DNA of 64,000 nucleotides. It comes from an uncultured Lacinutrix sp. GTDB lineage: Bacteria; Bacteroidota; Bacteroidia; Flavobacteriales; Flavobacteriaceae. The stretch covers positions 372,001 through 436,000 of the forward strand of contig NZ_CANMRQ010000002.1 in assembly GCF_947500325.1 (NCBI RefSeq), given 5' to 3'. The notes under the pieces were generated by a model. That model was not told the origin of the DNA. It searched no databases and saw only the letters and a program-made list of their open reading frames with translations. The translations under genes were made by a program, and so were the position numbers. Of this stretch, positions 7,840-17,092 are shown one piece after another; the stretch's first letter is position 1, and every line of letters starts with the position of its first letter.

Positions 7840-10722
7840 CTACAACTTTATAAGCTTAGTGGTTGCTGTTGTTCCTAATTTATTTTCCGTTTTTATAATA
7901 TACATGCCATTAGAAAGGTCTTCTATATTGAAATTTTCACCTTTTTTAAAATCACCACTTAAGGCTTTTATTAGTTTACCTGAAACATCATAAACTTCTA
8001 GTTTAGAAATCGCTTTGTTAATAGTAAATGAATTTTTAGTTGGGTTTGGAAATAATGTTAGTTTACTTTCTAAACTATAATTGTTAGTAGACAAGGTTTG
8101 AGAATTTTTATTCCCATACATTTTAAACTGTCCTGCAACTACGTTTATTGGAGTTGAGGTATCTGTAATATTAATTGAAGTTGTTCCTGTAGGATCCATT
8201 AAATCATACCAAATGCCAGTATATGGGAAATTTGGAATTATGTTTTGAGAATTAACATCAAAGTTTGCTAGAATAACAACATTTTTAAGCTCAGATGATA
8301 GTAATGTATCATCCCAAATATAAATTTTAGGCGTTAAATTTCCAGAATCTATAGAATAATTACCTTCAAAAACAGCTTCCTCAGTTTTTAAAAGATTAAT
8401 TCTAGCCCAATCATTATATATTTTGTTTCTATTTGTATCTGCTAACCAATTATTACTCCATTGCGGTTGCGGTTTTGTATCTAATTTGCAATCTCCAGAA
8501 GCTGCATCACTATCTGTATTAACACTTCCATTATTACATGTGAAAATTGAGTTTTCCATGCCTAATGCTCCAAAATGCCATATCATTTTTGGACCAGGAA
8601 CAGTTAAAGTAACGGCTCCCAAAGCAGACATTCTAGACAATGCCGTATTTAAATCTTGTACATCATGAGATGGATTTGATTGTTGTCCAAATTGAAGGTT
8701 TTTATACATTAATCGTTCTTCATCATGACTTTCTGCATAACCAATTAATCTAGGCGCAATAAAGTTGCGACTATCATGACCAACACCAGAAATATCATTA
8801 TTAGAATTATAACCCATAGTTAATTGGTTATAATTAGTAGTCATTTTGCCCCAAAGCATAATACCTTTTGGTTCACTTTCATTTACTCTGTAATCTGCCC
8901 ATTCTTTTTCTTCTTGATTACCTCCTAAATGTTCAAAAATAACATAATGTGTTGGGTCCAAACTCCATGAATAATCTGCATATTCTTTTAGAATAGCAAC
9001 ACGATCTGCTTGATAGCTATTGGTACAACCTTCGTCATTAGCTGTACAGTTTTGGGTAAACCCTTTTGTTAAATCCCAACGAAATCCATCAATTTTAAAA
9101 TTGTCTACCCAATGTTGTATTACACGTTTTACATAGTCTTTAGTTCTTGGGTTTGAATGATCAAAATCATAACCCACGTTATAACTGTGTCTTGCATCTT
9201 CATTTAAATATGGGTTTTCGCTATTTGGTTGTCCCCAACCATCATTGTCTGAGTCGTTCATCCACATTCTTACCATAGGACTTCTTCCAAAAGCATGATT
9301 TAAAGCGACGTCTAAAATGACAGCAATATCATTTTGGTGGCATAAGTCTATAAATTCTTTTAACTTGTCTTCGGTGCCATAAAACTTATCTAAGGCCATA
9401 TGATAAGAGGTGTTATAGCCCCAACTTTCATTACCTTCAAACTCCATTACGGGCATTAATTGAATAGCATTGATATTTAAGTTTTTAAAATAATCAATCT
9501 TATCAATTAAATCTTGAAAGTTTCTATCTGCATCAAAATCTCTTACTAAAACTTCGTAGATAATTAAATCTTCTTTTTTAGGCTTTTGAAAGTTGGTTAC
9601 TTGCCATGGATAATTACTTTGACCAGTTTGTAAAACTGTAACTTCTCGTTCTTGTCCAACAGGGTAACTTGGTAGATTTGGGTATGAAGTTGAAGGGATA
9701 AACGGATCGTCAAAAGGAGATAATACCAGTGTTGAATATGGGTCTGCTGTTTTTACTAGAGCTGGAGAATTTGTAGCAGCTGTTTTATCTACTACCCAGT
9801 ATTGATAAGTTTCTATTTGACCAGGAGTTAAGCCTGTTAATTCGATCCAGAATTTATTGTTTCTAGTCACATCTTTTTTCATTGCATAACTAGTGTCTGG
9901 TTGCCAATTGTTAAAACTTCCAGCGACATAAACAAAGTCCTTGCCTGTAGCGTATAAGACTAATATAGCTGTGTTGTCATCAATATAAGTTATGCCATCT
10001 TCATAGGTAGTTGGCATAATGCCAACATTACTTCCAGGGTCTATAATTACATTAAAAACATTGGTTACAATATTTCCTGCTAGATTTACTTCTAGTTCAT
10101 AATTTTGATTGTCTATAATGTTAGTATGAGTATAAGAGTAAGTAGATATGTTTGATTGAGAATCTAAAACCACTCCATTTGCTCTTAAAGTATAATTTGC
10201 ATTTCCTCCAGTATTATTAGCATTTATAGCTAACATTTCTCCTGCATTAATTATAGTAGTAGAATTAGTTTGAGGCGTGTTTTGTATAACTTGAAACGAG
10301 CCAACATCTAATGTTATATCTTGAGATTTCTTGTCGCCTGAACCATCATTTGCTTTTATTAAAAAGCCTATTCTCCCAATACCTGTTCTGCTATAAAAAG
10401 TGTTAGGTGTAAATGAAATCGAATAAGTGTCATTACCACTATTGTAGGTTAGTTTGTTTGTTTCGTTAGAGTCTGTCCACATGCCGTTAGTAGGGCAGTC
10501 TTGTATGTTTTGCAGATTTAAGTCAAAAGACCAAGACCATATATAAAGGGAGTTGTCTGTTATTCCCCAGGTCGCTTCGTTAATACTATTGCCATCAATA
10601 GTAATAGTAATTGTTTCATTTTCTTCAAATGGATTTGGGCTTACAGAATATGTTATATTTTGTTGTTGTGCGTAGCTTCCAAGCGTAAGAAGAATAAATA
10701 AATATAGTATGTTTTTTTTCAT
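7840..10722 (-). CDS. Secreted GH13 alpha-amylase-type enzyme with T9SS sorting domain
   Basis: A 960-residue extracellular starch-active enzyme. Order: signal peptide (MKKNILYLFILLTLGSYA); an Ig-like N-terminal domain (about 25-140); a second beta domain; a CBM48-like module with FVYVAGSFNNW (about 255-345); the GH13 barrel from about 385; a C-terminal beta domain; and a type A T9SS tail (FPNPTKNSF ... ending TTKLIKL). Catalytic residues are D550 in DGFRWDLTKGF, E597 in VIFEHLGG and D667 in AESHDEERL. The T9SS tail implies export across the outer membrane and surface attachment or release. It is the last gene of the susC-D-E operon, so it supplies the oligosaccharides that the SusCD pair imports. 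Exact specificity (alpha-amylase versus pullulanase-like) cannot be read from the sequence. Confidence 0.93.
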   Translation of the reverse strand: MKKNILYLFILLTLGSYAQQQNITYSVSPNPFEENETITITIDGNSINEATWGITDNSLYIWSWSFDLNLQNIQDCPTNGMWTDSNETNKLTYNSGNDTYSISFTPNTFYSRTGIGRIGFLIKANDGSGDKKSQDITLDVGSFQVIQNTPQTNSTTIINAGEMLAINANNTGGNANYTLRANGVVLDSQSNISTYSYTHTNIIDNQNYELEVNLAGNIVTNVFNVIIDPGSNVGIMPTTYEDGITYIDDNTAILVLYATGKDFVYVAGSFNNWQPDTSYAMKKDVTRNNKFWIELTGLTPGQIETYQYWVVDKTAATNSPALVKTADPYSTLVLSPFDDPFIPSTSYPNLPSYPVGQEREVTVLQTGQSNYPWQVTNFQKPKKEDLIIYEVLVRDFDADRNFQDLIDKIDYFKNLNINAIQLMPVMEFEGNESWGYNTSYHMALDKFYGTEDKLKEFIDLCHQNDIAVILDVALNHAFGRSPMVRMWMNDSDNDGWGQPNSENPYLNEDARHSYNVGYDFDHSNPRTKDYVKRVIQHWVDNFKIDGFRWDLTKGFTQNCTANDEGCTNSYQADRVAILKEYADYSWSLDPTHYVIFEHLGGNQEEKEWADYRVNESEPKGIMLWGKMTTNYNQLTMGYNSNNDISGVGHDSRNFIAPRLIGYAESHDEERLMYKNLQFGQQSNPSHDVQDLNTALSRMSALGAVTLTVPGPKMIWHFGALGMENSIFTCNNGSVNTDSDAASGDCKLDTKPQPQWSNNWLADTNRNKIYNDWARINLLKTEEAVFEGNYSIDSGNLTPKIYIWDDTLLSSELKNVVILANFDVNSQNIIPNFPYTGIWYDLMDPTGTTSINITDTSTPINVVAGQFKMYGNKNSQTLSTNNYSLESKLTLFPNPTKNSFTINKAISKLEVYDVSGKLIKALSGDFKKGENFNIEDLSNGMYIIKTENKLGTTATTKLIKL

Positions 10723-10736
10723 GTGATTAATAAATA

Positions 10737-10771
10737 AAAGGCTGCTAATATTTAATATTAAAACAGCCTTT
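10737..10771 (-). terminator. Intercistronic hairpin between susE-like and GH13 genes
   Basis: AAAGGCTG (10737-10744) pairs with CAGCCTTT (10764-10771), and the inner sequence can pair further. On the minus strand the stem is followed by TTATTTATT, a weak T tract. It may be a partial terminator that lowers expression of the downstream amylase, or an mRNA-stabilising hairpin. Confidence 0.5.
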
Positions 10772-10793
10772 ATGGTTTATATGAATTTATTAT

Positions 10794-12146
10794 TTAGTTA
10801 ATAGAATAAGTACTATTAGTAATATCTAACTTGATTCTATAATCTCCAGCTGTAACTGCGATGTTGTCTCCTCCAGCATCTAAAGTTCCATCTGCGCCAG
10901 TATCACCAAAATCTGAAGCCCAGTCATCGTTTACTCTAAATTTAATTTCTCCATCAATCAGTGTTACAATGTCACCAACCCAAATATCATTACTTAGTGG
11001 TGTTAAAGTGAAATCTTGTGTAGCTCCCCAATCATTATAACCAGAACCAACAATACCATATAAATCTGAAGTTTCGATAGTGTATGTGTTAGCATTAAAA
11101 TCTAAAGTTATTGTGTAGTGTCCTGCGGTTACTGCAATATTATCACCACCAGCTTCTAAAGTACCATCAGCTCCTGTGTCTCCAAAGTCTATATTCCATT
11201 CGTTATTTTGACGGAATTTGATTTCACCATCAACTAATCTTATACCAACTTTAAAAGTGTCAGTAACATAATCATAGTAAAATTTACCATCTGGTGTTGC
11301 TCCCCAATCGTTATAACCAGAACCTACAACTCCCCAAGAAAATGGTTCAATAGAATAAGTATTGTCATTTAAATTCATTGTAATTTTATATGTTCCAGCG
11401 GTTACTACAATATTGTCTCCGCCAGCATCTAACGTCCCATCTGCTCCAGTATCACCAAAGTCGTTATCCCACATGTCATTCTCTCTAAATTTAATCTCCC
11501 CATCAACAAGTGTTGCGTATGTAACAAATATATTAGCTTCACTAGTTGAGTAAAATGTTTGGTCTTCGTAAGCGCCCCAATTATTATAACCTGAACCTAC
11601 AATTCCCCAACTTACTGGTTCAATTCCAGAACTACCACCACTAGACGCTGCTTCTAATAACCTTACCGTTAAAGGTTGATTAGAGCTAAATTGTTCTGTT
11701 GTAGACCCTGTGTCGCCAGGGTAAGCTCTAAGTCTAAACATTAAGTCTCCAGTATCTGGTTCTGTAGTATCTGGATCATTATCTAATCCAGAAAGAGTAG
11801 CGATACTTTTTAATTGACCAATATTTATTGTGATTTGGTTTTCTGAAGTAGCTCCTAAATTATCTAAAGTAGCAGCATCTGAGAAGTCTCCTAATAAAGA
11901 ATATTGTACTTCGTAAGATATATTTGTTTGTACATTAAAATTTGCTGGGTTCCAGGTAAATACTACACCTATGTTATCATCTGCATCAGTAGAAGCTGGT
12001 AATACATATTCTGGTAATATAGTATTTGTTAATTCAAAACCTCCTTGAGGAGCAGCTGTAAATACTAAATCATCGTTTTGTTCGCAAGAACTTAAACCAA
12101 CAATGGCAAAGACTGCTAATAGTAATAGTGTTTTAAAATTTTTCAT
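10794..12146 (-). CDS. SusE-like outer-membrane starch-binding lipoprotein with three tandem modules
   Basis: A 450-residue surface glycan-binding lipoprotein. The signal peptide ends at C21 (GLSSCEQNDD); acidic residues just after the lipid-bearing Cys resemble the surface-export signal of this phylum. An N-terminal SusE-type Ig domain (about 30-170) leads to three tandem modules of about 91 residues starting near 178, 269 and 361. Each opens with a GxVGSGYNxWG motif and contains DGEIKFR, FGDTGADGTL and AGGDNI motifs. They are probably three maltodextrin-binding beta domains giving avidity. The gene lies 12 bases after susD in the susC-susD-susE-amylase operon. Confidence 0.9.
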   Translation of the reverse strand: MKNFKTLLLLAVFAIVGLSSCEQNDDLVFTAAPQGGFELTNTILPEYVLPASTDADDNIGVVFTWNPANFNVQTNISYEVQYSLLGDFSDAATLDNLGATSENQITINIGQLKSIATLSGLDNDPDTTEPDTGDLMFRLRAYPGDTGSTTEQFSSNQPLTVRLLEAASSGGSSGIEPVSWGIVGSGYNNWGAYEDQTFYSTSEANIFVTYATLVDGEIKFRENDMWDNDFGDTGADGTLDAGGDNIVVTAGTYKITMNLNDNTYSIEPFSWGVVGSGYNDWGATPDGKFYYDYVTDTFKVGIRLVDGEIKFRQNNEWNIDFGDTGADGTLEAGGDNIAVTAGHYTITLDFNANTYTIETSDLYGIVGSGYNDWGATQDFTLTPLSNDIWVGDIVTLIDGEIKFRVNDDWASDFGDTGADGTLDAGGDNIAVTAGDYRIKLDITNSTYSIN

Positions 12147-12158
12147 AATTCTTTTTTA

Positions 12159-13706
12159 TTAGTAACCAGGGTTTTGTTGTAAGTTTGGATTAACCTCTAA
12201 AGCAGTTTGAGGAATTGGGAATAGTCTATAGGTATCTGGAATTGATGTTCCGCTAACGGTTCCACCTTTCCATGGCCATAAATAGCTTCCTCCTGTAAAC
12301 TTTCCAAAACGAATAAGATCTGTTCTTCTTTGTCCTTCTAAATTTAATTCTCTACCACGTTCATCAATTATAAAATCTAAATCTAAGTCACCCATTGTAA
12401 TTGGGTCTGCATTCGATCTAGTTCTTACTTGATTAACATAAGAGAGTGCGTCACTCATATTAGCGTTAGAAGCTCCACGAACAGCACATTCTGCATACAT
12501 CAAGTAAGCATCTGCTAATCTGTAGAAAGGGAAATCTGTTCCAGAAAATGAAGTTGGAGGCGTGATTTCGCCAAAATTATTATTTCTAAATTTAATAGAA
12601 GGATAACCATCGGTCCATACCGTATAGTCATTCATTTCATAATTATGTCCATTTGTCCAAAACAGCTCGGCTCTATCATCATTAGTTGTAGCTAAGTCAC
12701 CATAAAGACCATACCATGCTTTGGTTGCTCTGTGACCTTGCCATCCTTCTGCAGCTCCAAAATCTGAAATGGTTATAGTATCTGGGCTTAAATTTCCATT
12801 CACGATATAAGTAGTGTTACCAAAGCTTTGACTTTCAATTGGATCAGCTAATAGAGGGAAAATAATTTCTGAAGACATATCATTATCGCCAGAAAAGTTT
12901 TCTAAAAAGTTAGTGGTTAACATATATGGTCCTTCAGTAATTACTTTATTTGCATATGTACTAGCATCATCCCATCTAGCTGTTCCTGAATAAACTTGAG
13001 CATTCAAATATAGTTTTGATAGTAACATATCTACTACATATGTATTTGCTCTTCCATAACCATTATTATTTCCAATAGTAGATTCAATTGCTAATAACTC
13101 AGACTCTACATAGTTAAAAAGATCAAGTCTTGAAGCTTCTGGTAATGGTGTTGTAACTCCTAAATCATCTTCGGTTACAAGAACACCTTTACCAAAGGTA
13201 TCCATTATGTTGTAATAAGCTAATGCACGCAAGAAGCGCACTTCACTTTTAATACCTTCTTTATTTGGAATATCAACATTATCTAAGACAGGAATTAAAT
13301 TATTACACTGAGGAATTGTGTAATATGCACGATCGTAAAACAATCTAAAAAATTTGTTGTTACTATCCCAATTTGATGTTGTTGTTAATTGATCTAATCC
13401 ATCATCTCCCCAGCGATTTTTCATTGAGTCTGAAGTGAAGTCTTGAAGGTTAATTATAGCTCTTAGAAATGCACCTTCACCAGCATCAGGGCTTGTAATA
13501 TCTGAGCTTCCAGGTCCATTTGTGCCTGATAATGCATATGAAGCGTATAGTCTAGATAGAATACCTTCAACAGCATTGGGGTCTTGAGCTAATAATTGTT
13601 CTAAGGATAATTCTACCTTAGGTTCTGTATTTAGATCGTCTGTACATGAGACCATTCCTAAAGCAACGATTCCCATAAAAATTAATATTATTTTTTTCAT
13701 AATCAT
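12159..13706 (-). CDS. susD: SusD/RagB family outer-membrane glycan-binding lipoprotein
   Basis: A 515-residue SusD homologue that caps the SusC barrel and binds oligosaccharide. Lipobox Cys is residue 21 (ALGMVSCTDD), followed by acidic residues as expected for a surface lipoprotein. The body shows the helical TPR-like scaffold (AYYNIMDTFGKG, LLSKLYLNAQVY) and the C-terminal family signature DERGRELNLEGQRRTDLIRF. A second in-frame Met lies two codons in; either start gives the same mature protein. It starts six bases after the susC stop, so the two are co-transcribed and form the SusCD transport complex. Alpha-glucan specificity is inferred from the enzymes around it. Confidence 0.95.
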   Translation of the reverse strand: MIMKKIILIFMGIVALGMVSCTDDLNTEPKVELSLEQLLAQDPNAVEGILSRLYASYALSGTNGPGSSDITSPDAGEGAFLRAIINLQDFTSDSMKNRWGDDGLDQLTTTSNWDSNNKFFRLFYDRAYYTIPQCNNLIPVLDNVDIPNKEGIKSEVRFLRALAYYNIMDTFGKGVLVTEDDLGVTTPLPEASRLDLFNYVESELLAIESTIGNNNGYGRANTYVVDMLLSKLYLNAQVYSGTARWDDASTYANKVITEGPYMLTTNFLENFSGDNDMSSEIIFPLLADPIESQSFGNTTYIVNGNLSPDTITISDFGAAEGWQGHRATKAWYGLYGDLATTNDDRAELFWTNGHNYEMNDYTVWTDGYPSIKFRNNNFGEITPPTSFSGTDFPFYRLADAYLMYAECAVRGASNANMSDALSYVNQVRTRSNADPITMGDLDLDFIIDERGRELNLEGQRRTDLIRFGKFTGGSYLWPWKGGTVSGTSIPDTYRLFPIPQTALEVNPNLQQNPGY

Positions 13707-13712
13707 AGGTTT

Positions 13713-16700
13713 TTAAAAATCTAAATTGATACCAAAAGTATAAGCTGTTGGTCTTGGATAGAAATTATTATCAATACCTCCAAAATTTTCAGGATCTTGA
13801 CCAGAATACTCAGTAATAATGAAAGGATTATTTACAGCAGCATATAATCTCATACGTGTATTTTTAATAAAGTTATCTTTAAACTGATACCCTAAAACAA
13901 TATTTTCACATCTTAGAAAGGCAGCATCTTCTAAATAATAATCTGAATATTGTTTGTTTTGTATCACATCTTCAAATACAATATTTGATTCGCCTTCATA
14001 GAAGTCTAATACATTAGCTAAACTATTATCTCTAGTAGGTATAGCTCCATCTCTATTACCAAAATTTAAAGTATTAAAGTTGTATGTTTTTCCATCTAAT
14101 TGACCTCTAAAGGTTGAGCTAAAATCCCAGTTTTTGTAAGAGACATTAAAGCCAAATCCAAAAGTCCAGTTTGGTACTGTTTTAACTAAGTATTTATCAT
14201 CATCAGTAATTACATTATCACCATTTAAATCTGCAAATGCTCCAGGTATTGGGTTACCATTAGCGTCATATATTTGTTTGAAAACTGCAGCTTCTCGAAT
14301 TTCTCTTCCTACATTGTTAAAATACAAGTTAGATCCTGTACCTGTTAAGCTTCCTCCAGCTCTAAGTGTTGTAATGTCTTGCAGGTCTGTTATTTCTGTT
14401 TTTGCATATGCTAAATTTCCGTTTAATGAGATATTAAGATTATCACTTTGTATAGGGTTTAATCCCAATGATAATTCAAATCCTTCACTTTCTGTAGATC
14501 CTACGTTTTTAACAAATTCGTTTGTTAAAAACTGTCCAGGAGGAATAGCGACTCTTGCTAATAAATCTGTAGTCTCTCTTTTAAAGATGTCAAATGATCC
14601 AGTTATGATATTATTTTGAAAAAAATCAAAGTCTAAACCAAGGTTGTAGGTGTCTGTTTTCTCCCATGTTAAATCTGGGTTAAACGGTAATGCAGAATAC
14701 AAGAAAACACCTGGTAAATATTGACTGTTTTGATTACCTGCAGCAAAGAATGGTGTCGATGGATAGAAACCTACATTACCAGTAATATCTTGTTGTCCAG
14801 TTTTACCATATCCTAATCTTAATTTTAAATCATTAATATATTTAGAATCATTAATAAAACTTAATTTATTCAATTTCCATGCTACTGCTCCAGCAGGAAA
14901 ATATCCCCAACGATTATCTTCACTAAATAGAGACGAGCCATCTGCTCTTAAAGAAAGTGTAATTAATAATTGGTCTGCGATATCTAAATTAGCTCTACCA
15001 AAAAATGACTGTAAATTTAATTCGTTAAAATAACGGTTAGTAGGGTTTTGAGGATCAATATTTAATTCTCTAACACCAGTTGTAGGATTGTTTATAAAAC
15101 GATCTTGATTACCATCTGTTTTAAAATTTTGATAAGAATAACCACCTTGAATATCGAAACGTTTTAAGAAGCTGTTATCTAATTCTTTATTATATAATAG
15201 ATAACCGTCTAAAGTTGTATTTGTAATGTCTTGTCTTTCTCTATAATTAACGCCAGGATTAAAAACAATAGCATTTGCATTGTCTGTATCAATTCCAAAG
15301 GCAGATAAAGCATTATTAGTAAAACGTTCCTCAATTTTTACTTTTGAAGCGTCTAAACCTAAGTTTACAACAGCTTTTAAACCATTAATAAAAGGTAGTT
15401 TATAGTCAAGTTCAATATTTCCTAAAAGTCGTAACGCACGTTCTGGTCTTGTACGTTCTTCGAGTATGGTTACTGGATTAGATCGGCCTTGAATTTGAAT
15501 AATACCAGCATTATCGATTAAACTATTTACATAGTAGCCATTAAATATTGAGTTGTTATCTAAAATAGGTTTCGTAGGATCAAATCTTAATGCTCCATCT
15601 ATAGCTCCACCAGTATTAGCATTGTTTTTATCTACAAATGTTGCTTTTGCATTAACGTCAATTTTTAAATTGTCATTTAATAATTTAGGGGATAATCTTA
15701 AAGAGCCGCTAAATCTCTCATAATCATCAGTCCTAACGACACCTTCAGCATTATTGTAACCAACAGAAGCTCTAAAAGGAATGCTTTCTCCTAAGTTTGT
15801 TCTAACACTAAAATGTGTATTAGATGTAAAAGCTGTTCTAAATACTTGATCTTTCCAATTAGTATCATATATAGCTCTATCTTGAAACTCTACAAAATCC
15901 CCATTCTCATCAAATATACTTACTTGAATAATTTGACTAACTGGTTGATTTGTAGAAACAGATCCTACGGGTACACCAAGCCTAAAAGCTTGATCTGGGT
16001 AATATTCTTGAATAAACCGGACATAGTTTTCACTACCCATTACGTTTAAACCTTCTCCAGCACTACTTACTGTCGCATCTGTAGAAAAATTAAATTTTAT
16101 ATCTCCAGATGTTCCTTTCTTAGTAGTTATAATAATAACACCATTAGAAGCTCTAGAGCCATAAATAGCAGTAGCAGAAGCGTCTTTTAAGATAGTGAAG
16201 CTTTCTACATCGTTTGGGTTTACCAGTGCTAAAGGATTACTTACGCCAGCAGGGTTTTGATTTCCAATTGGTATACCATCAATAACAATTAGTGGACTAC
16301 TGTTAGCGCTTAAAGAAGCACCTCCTCGTATTCTAATATTTGGAGCAGAATCAGGAGAACCACCATTATTAGTGATTCTTACACCAGCAGCTTTACCGGT
16401 TATCAATTGATCTGTAGTTAAAATAGCACCTTTGTTAAATTCTTTCGAGCTTACAACATCTACAGAGCCAGTAAGATCTTCTTTTTTTACACTACCATAA
16501 CCTATAATGACTACCTCGTCTAATTGAGATGTATCATTAGCTAAAATTATATTTAACGTAGTTTGTCCAGTATAGCTGATTTCTTGAGTAAGATAACCTA
16601 CGTATGAGAATTCTATAATATCTCCTGTATTTACTGTTATTTCATAATTTCCATCAAAATCGGTAGCGGTTCCATTGTTGGTGCCTTTAACAAGTACATT

Positions 16701-16823
16701 TACACCTGGAAGTGGTAATGATGAAGATTGTTCTGTTACTGAGCCCGAAATAGTATTCTGCGCAATTAGTATTGAGGGCAGAAAAACTAAAGCAAACAGT
16801 AAACTATTCAAAATTGTTTTCAT
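13713..16823 (-). CDS. susC: SusC/RagA family TonB-linked outer-membrane transporter
   Basis: A 1036-residue TonB-dependent barrel. Signal peptide (ending LIAQ), a carboxypeptidase-D regulatory-like domain (ISGSVTEQSSSLPLPGVNV through about residue 100), a TonB-box-like segment (LDEVVIIGYGSVKKEDLTGS), a plug domain with IRIRGGASLSANSSPLIVID and SATAIYGSRASNGVIIITTK, then a 22-strand barrel ending in an aromatic C-terminus (NLDF). With the following susD gene it forms the importer for maltodextrins. It is the first gene of the minus-strand operon and diverges from the LacI-type regulator across a 269-base intergenic region. Confidence 0.96.
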   Translation of the reverse strand: MKTILNSLLFALVFLPSILIAQNTISGSVTEQSSSLPLPGVNVLVKGTNNGTATDFDGNYEITVNTGDIIEFSYVGYLTQEISYTGQTTLNIILANDTSQLDEVVIIGYGSVKKEDLTGSVDVVSSKEFNKGAILTTDQLITGKAAGVRITNNGGSPDSAPNIRIRGGASLSANSSPLIVIDGIPIGNQNPAGVSNPLALVNPNDVESFTILKDASATAIYGSRASNGVIIITTKKGTSGDIKFNFSTDATVSSAGEGLNVMGSENYVRFIQEYYPDQAFRLGVPVGSVSTNQPVSQIIQVSIFDENGDFVEFQDRAIYDTNWKDQVFRTAFTSNTHFSVRTNLGESIPFRASVGYNNAEGVVRTDDYERFSGSLRLSPKLLNDNLKIDVNAKATFVDKNNANTGGAIDGALRFDPTKPILDNNSIFNGYYVNSLIDNAGIIQIQGRSNPVTILEERTRPERALRLLGNIELDYKLPFINGLKAVVNLGLDASKVKIEERFTNNALSAFGIDTDNANAIVFNPGVNYRERQDITNTTLDGYLLYNKELDNSFLKRFDIQGGYSYQNFKTDGNQDRFINNPTTGVRELNIDPQNPTNRYFNELNLQSFFGRANLDIADQLLITLSLRADGSSLFSEDNRWGYFPAGAVAWKLNKLSFINDSKYINDLKLRLGYGKTGQQDITGNVGFYPSTPFFAAGNQNSQYLPGVFLYSALPFNPDLTWEKTDTYNLGLDFDFFQNNIITGSFDIFKRETTDLLARVAIPPGQFLTNEFVKNVGSTESEGFELSLGLNPIQSDNLNISLNGNLAYAKTEITDLQDITTLRAGGSLTGTGSNLYFNNVGREIREAAVFKQIYDANGNPIPGAFADLNGDNVITDDDKYLVKTVPNWTFGFGFNVSYKNWDFSSTFRGQLDGKTYNFNTLNFGNRDGAIPTRDNSLANVLDFYEGESNIVFEDVIQNKQYSDYYLEDAAFLRCENIVLGYQFKDNFIKNTRMRLYAAVNNPFIITEYSGQDPENFGGIDNNFYPRPTAYTFGINLDF

Positions 16824-16858
16824 ACAATATTATTAAGTTAGTTTTTAAAATATCTTGT

Positions 16859-16875
16859 TTATATTTTTACTTCTC
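16859..16875. promoter_or_regulatory. 17-base motif shared with the transporter leader (copy 1)
   Basis: TTATATTTTTACTTCTC lies 36-52 bases upstream of the susC start. The identical 17 bases occur at 18187-18203, upstream of the MFS transporter gene. Both flank the LacI regulator gene. It may be a shared regulatory element; the function is unproven. Confidence 0.4.
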
Positions 16876-16934
16876 GGTGTTAAATCTATGTAAATTTTAT
16901 ATTAATATTCTAGAAACCCTTGAATTTAAAGGCA

Positions 16935-16950
16935 ACGCAAACGTTTTCGT
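16935..16950. promoter_or_regulatory. Candidate LacI-family operator in the susC-lacI divergent region
   Basis: ACGCAAACGTTTTCGT is a 16-base inverted repeat with one symmetric mismatch, centred on CG, with AAACGTTT at its core. That is the standard architecture of LacI/GalR-family operators. It lies between the divergent susC and lacI-type genes, about 110 bases before susC. Confidence 0.6.
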
Positions 16951-17092
16951 GTTGACAACTTTTTTAAATACTAAGACTTTTTCAATAAAAAAGATGATTT
17001 TTTGAACTTTTAGTTGTAAAATGTGTCGATTTTAACAAATGAATAATAAAAGCTCATATTTTTGAGATTATTCTAACATCTTATCTTGTAAA

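Noticed and set aside
10794-11615. Regularly spaced similar DNA segments that might suggest a CRISPR-like array
   Set aside because: The spacing is about 270 bases and in frame; they encode the three protein modules of the SusE-like lipoprotein.
14278-14619. 113-codon plus-strand open frame within susC
   Set aside because: It is antisense to a gene with clear family motifs over its whole length and has no protein-like features.
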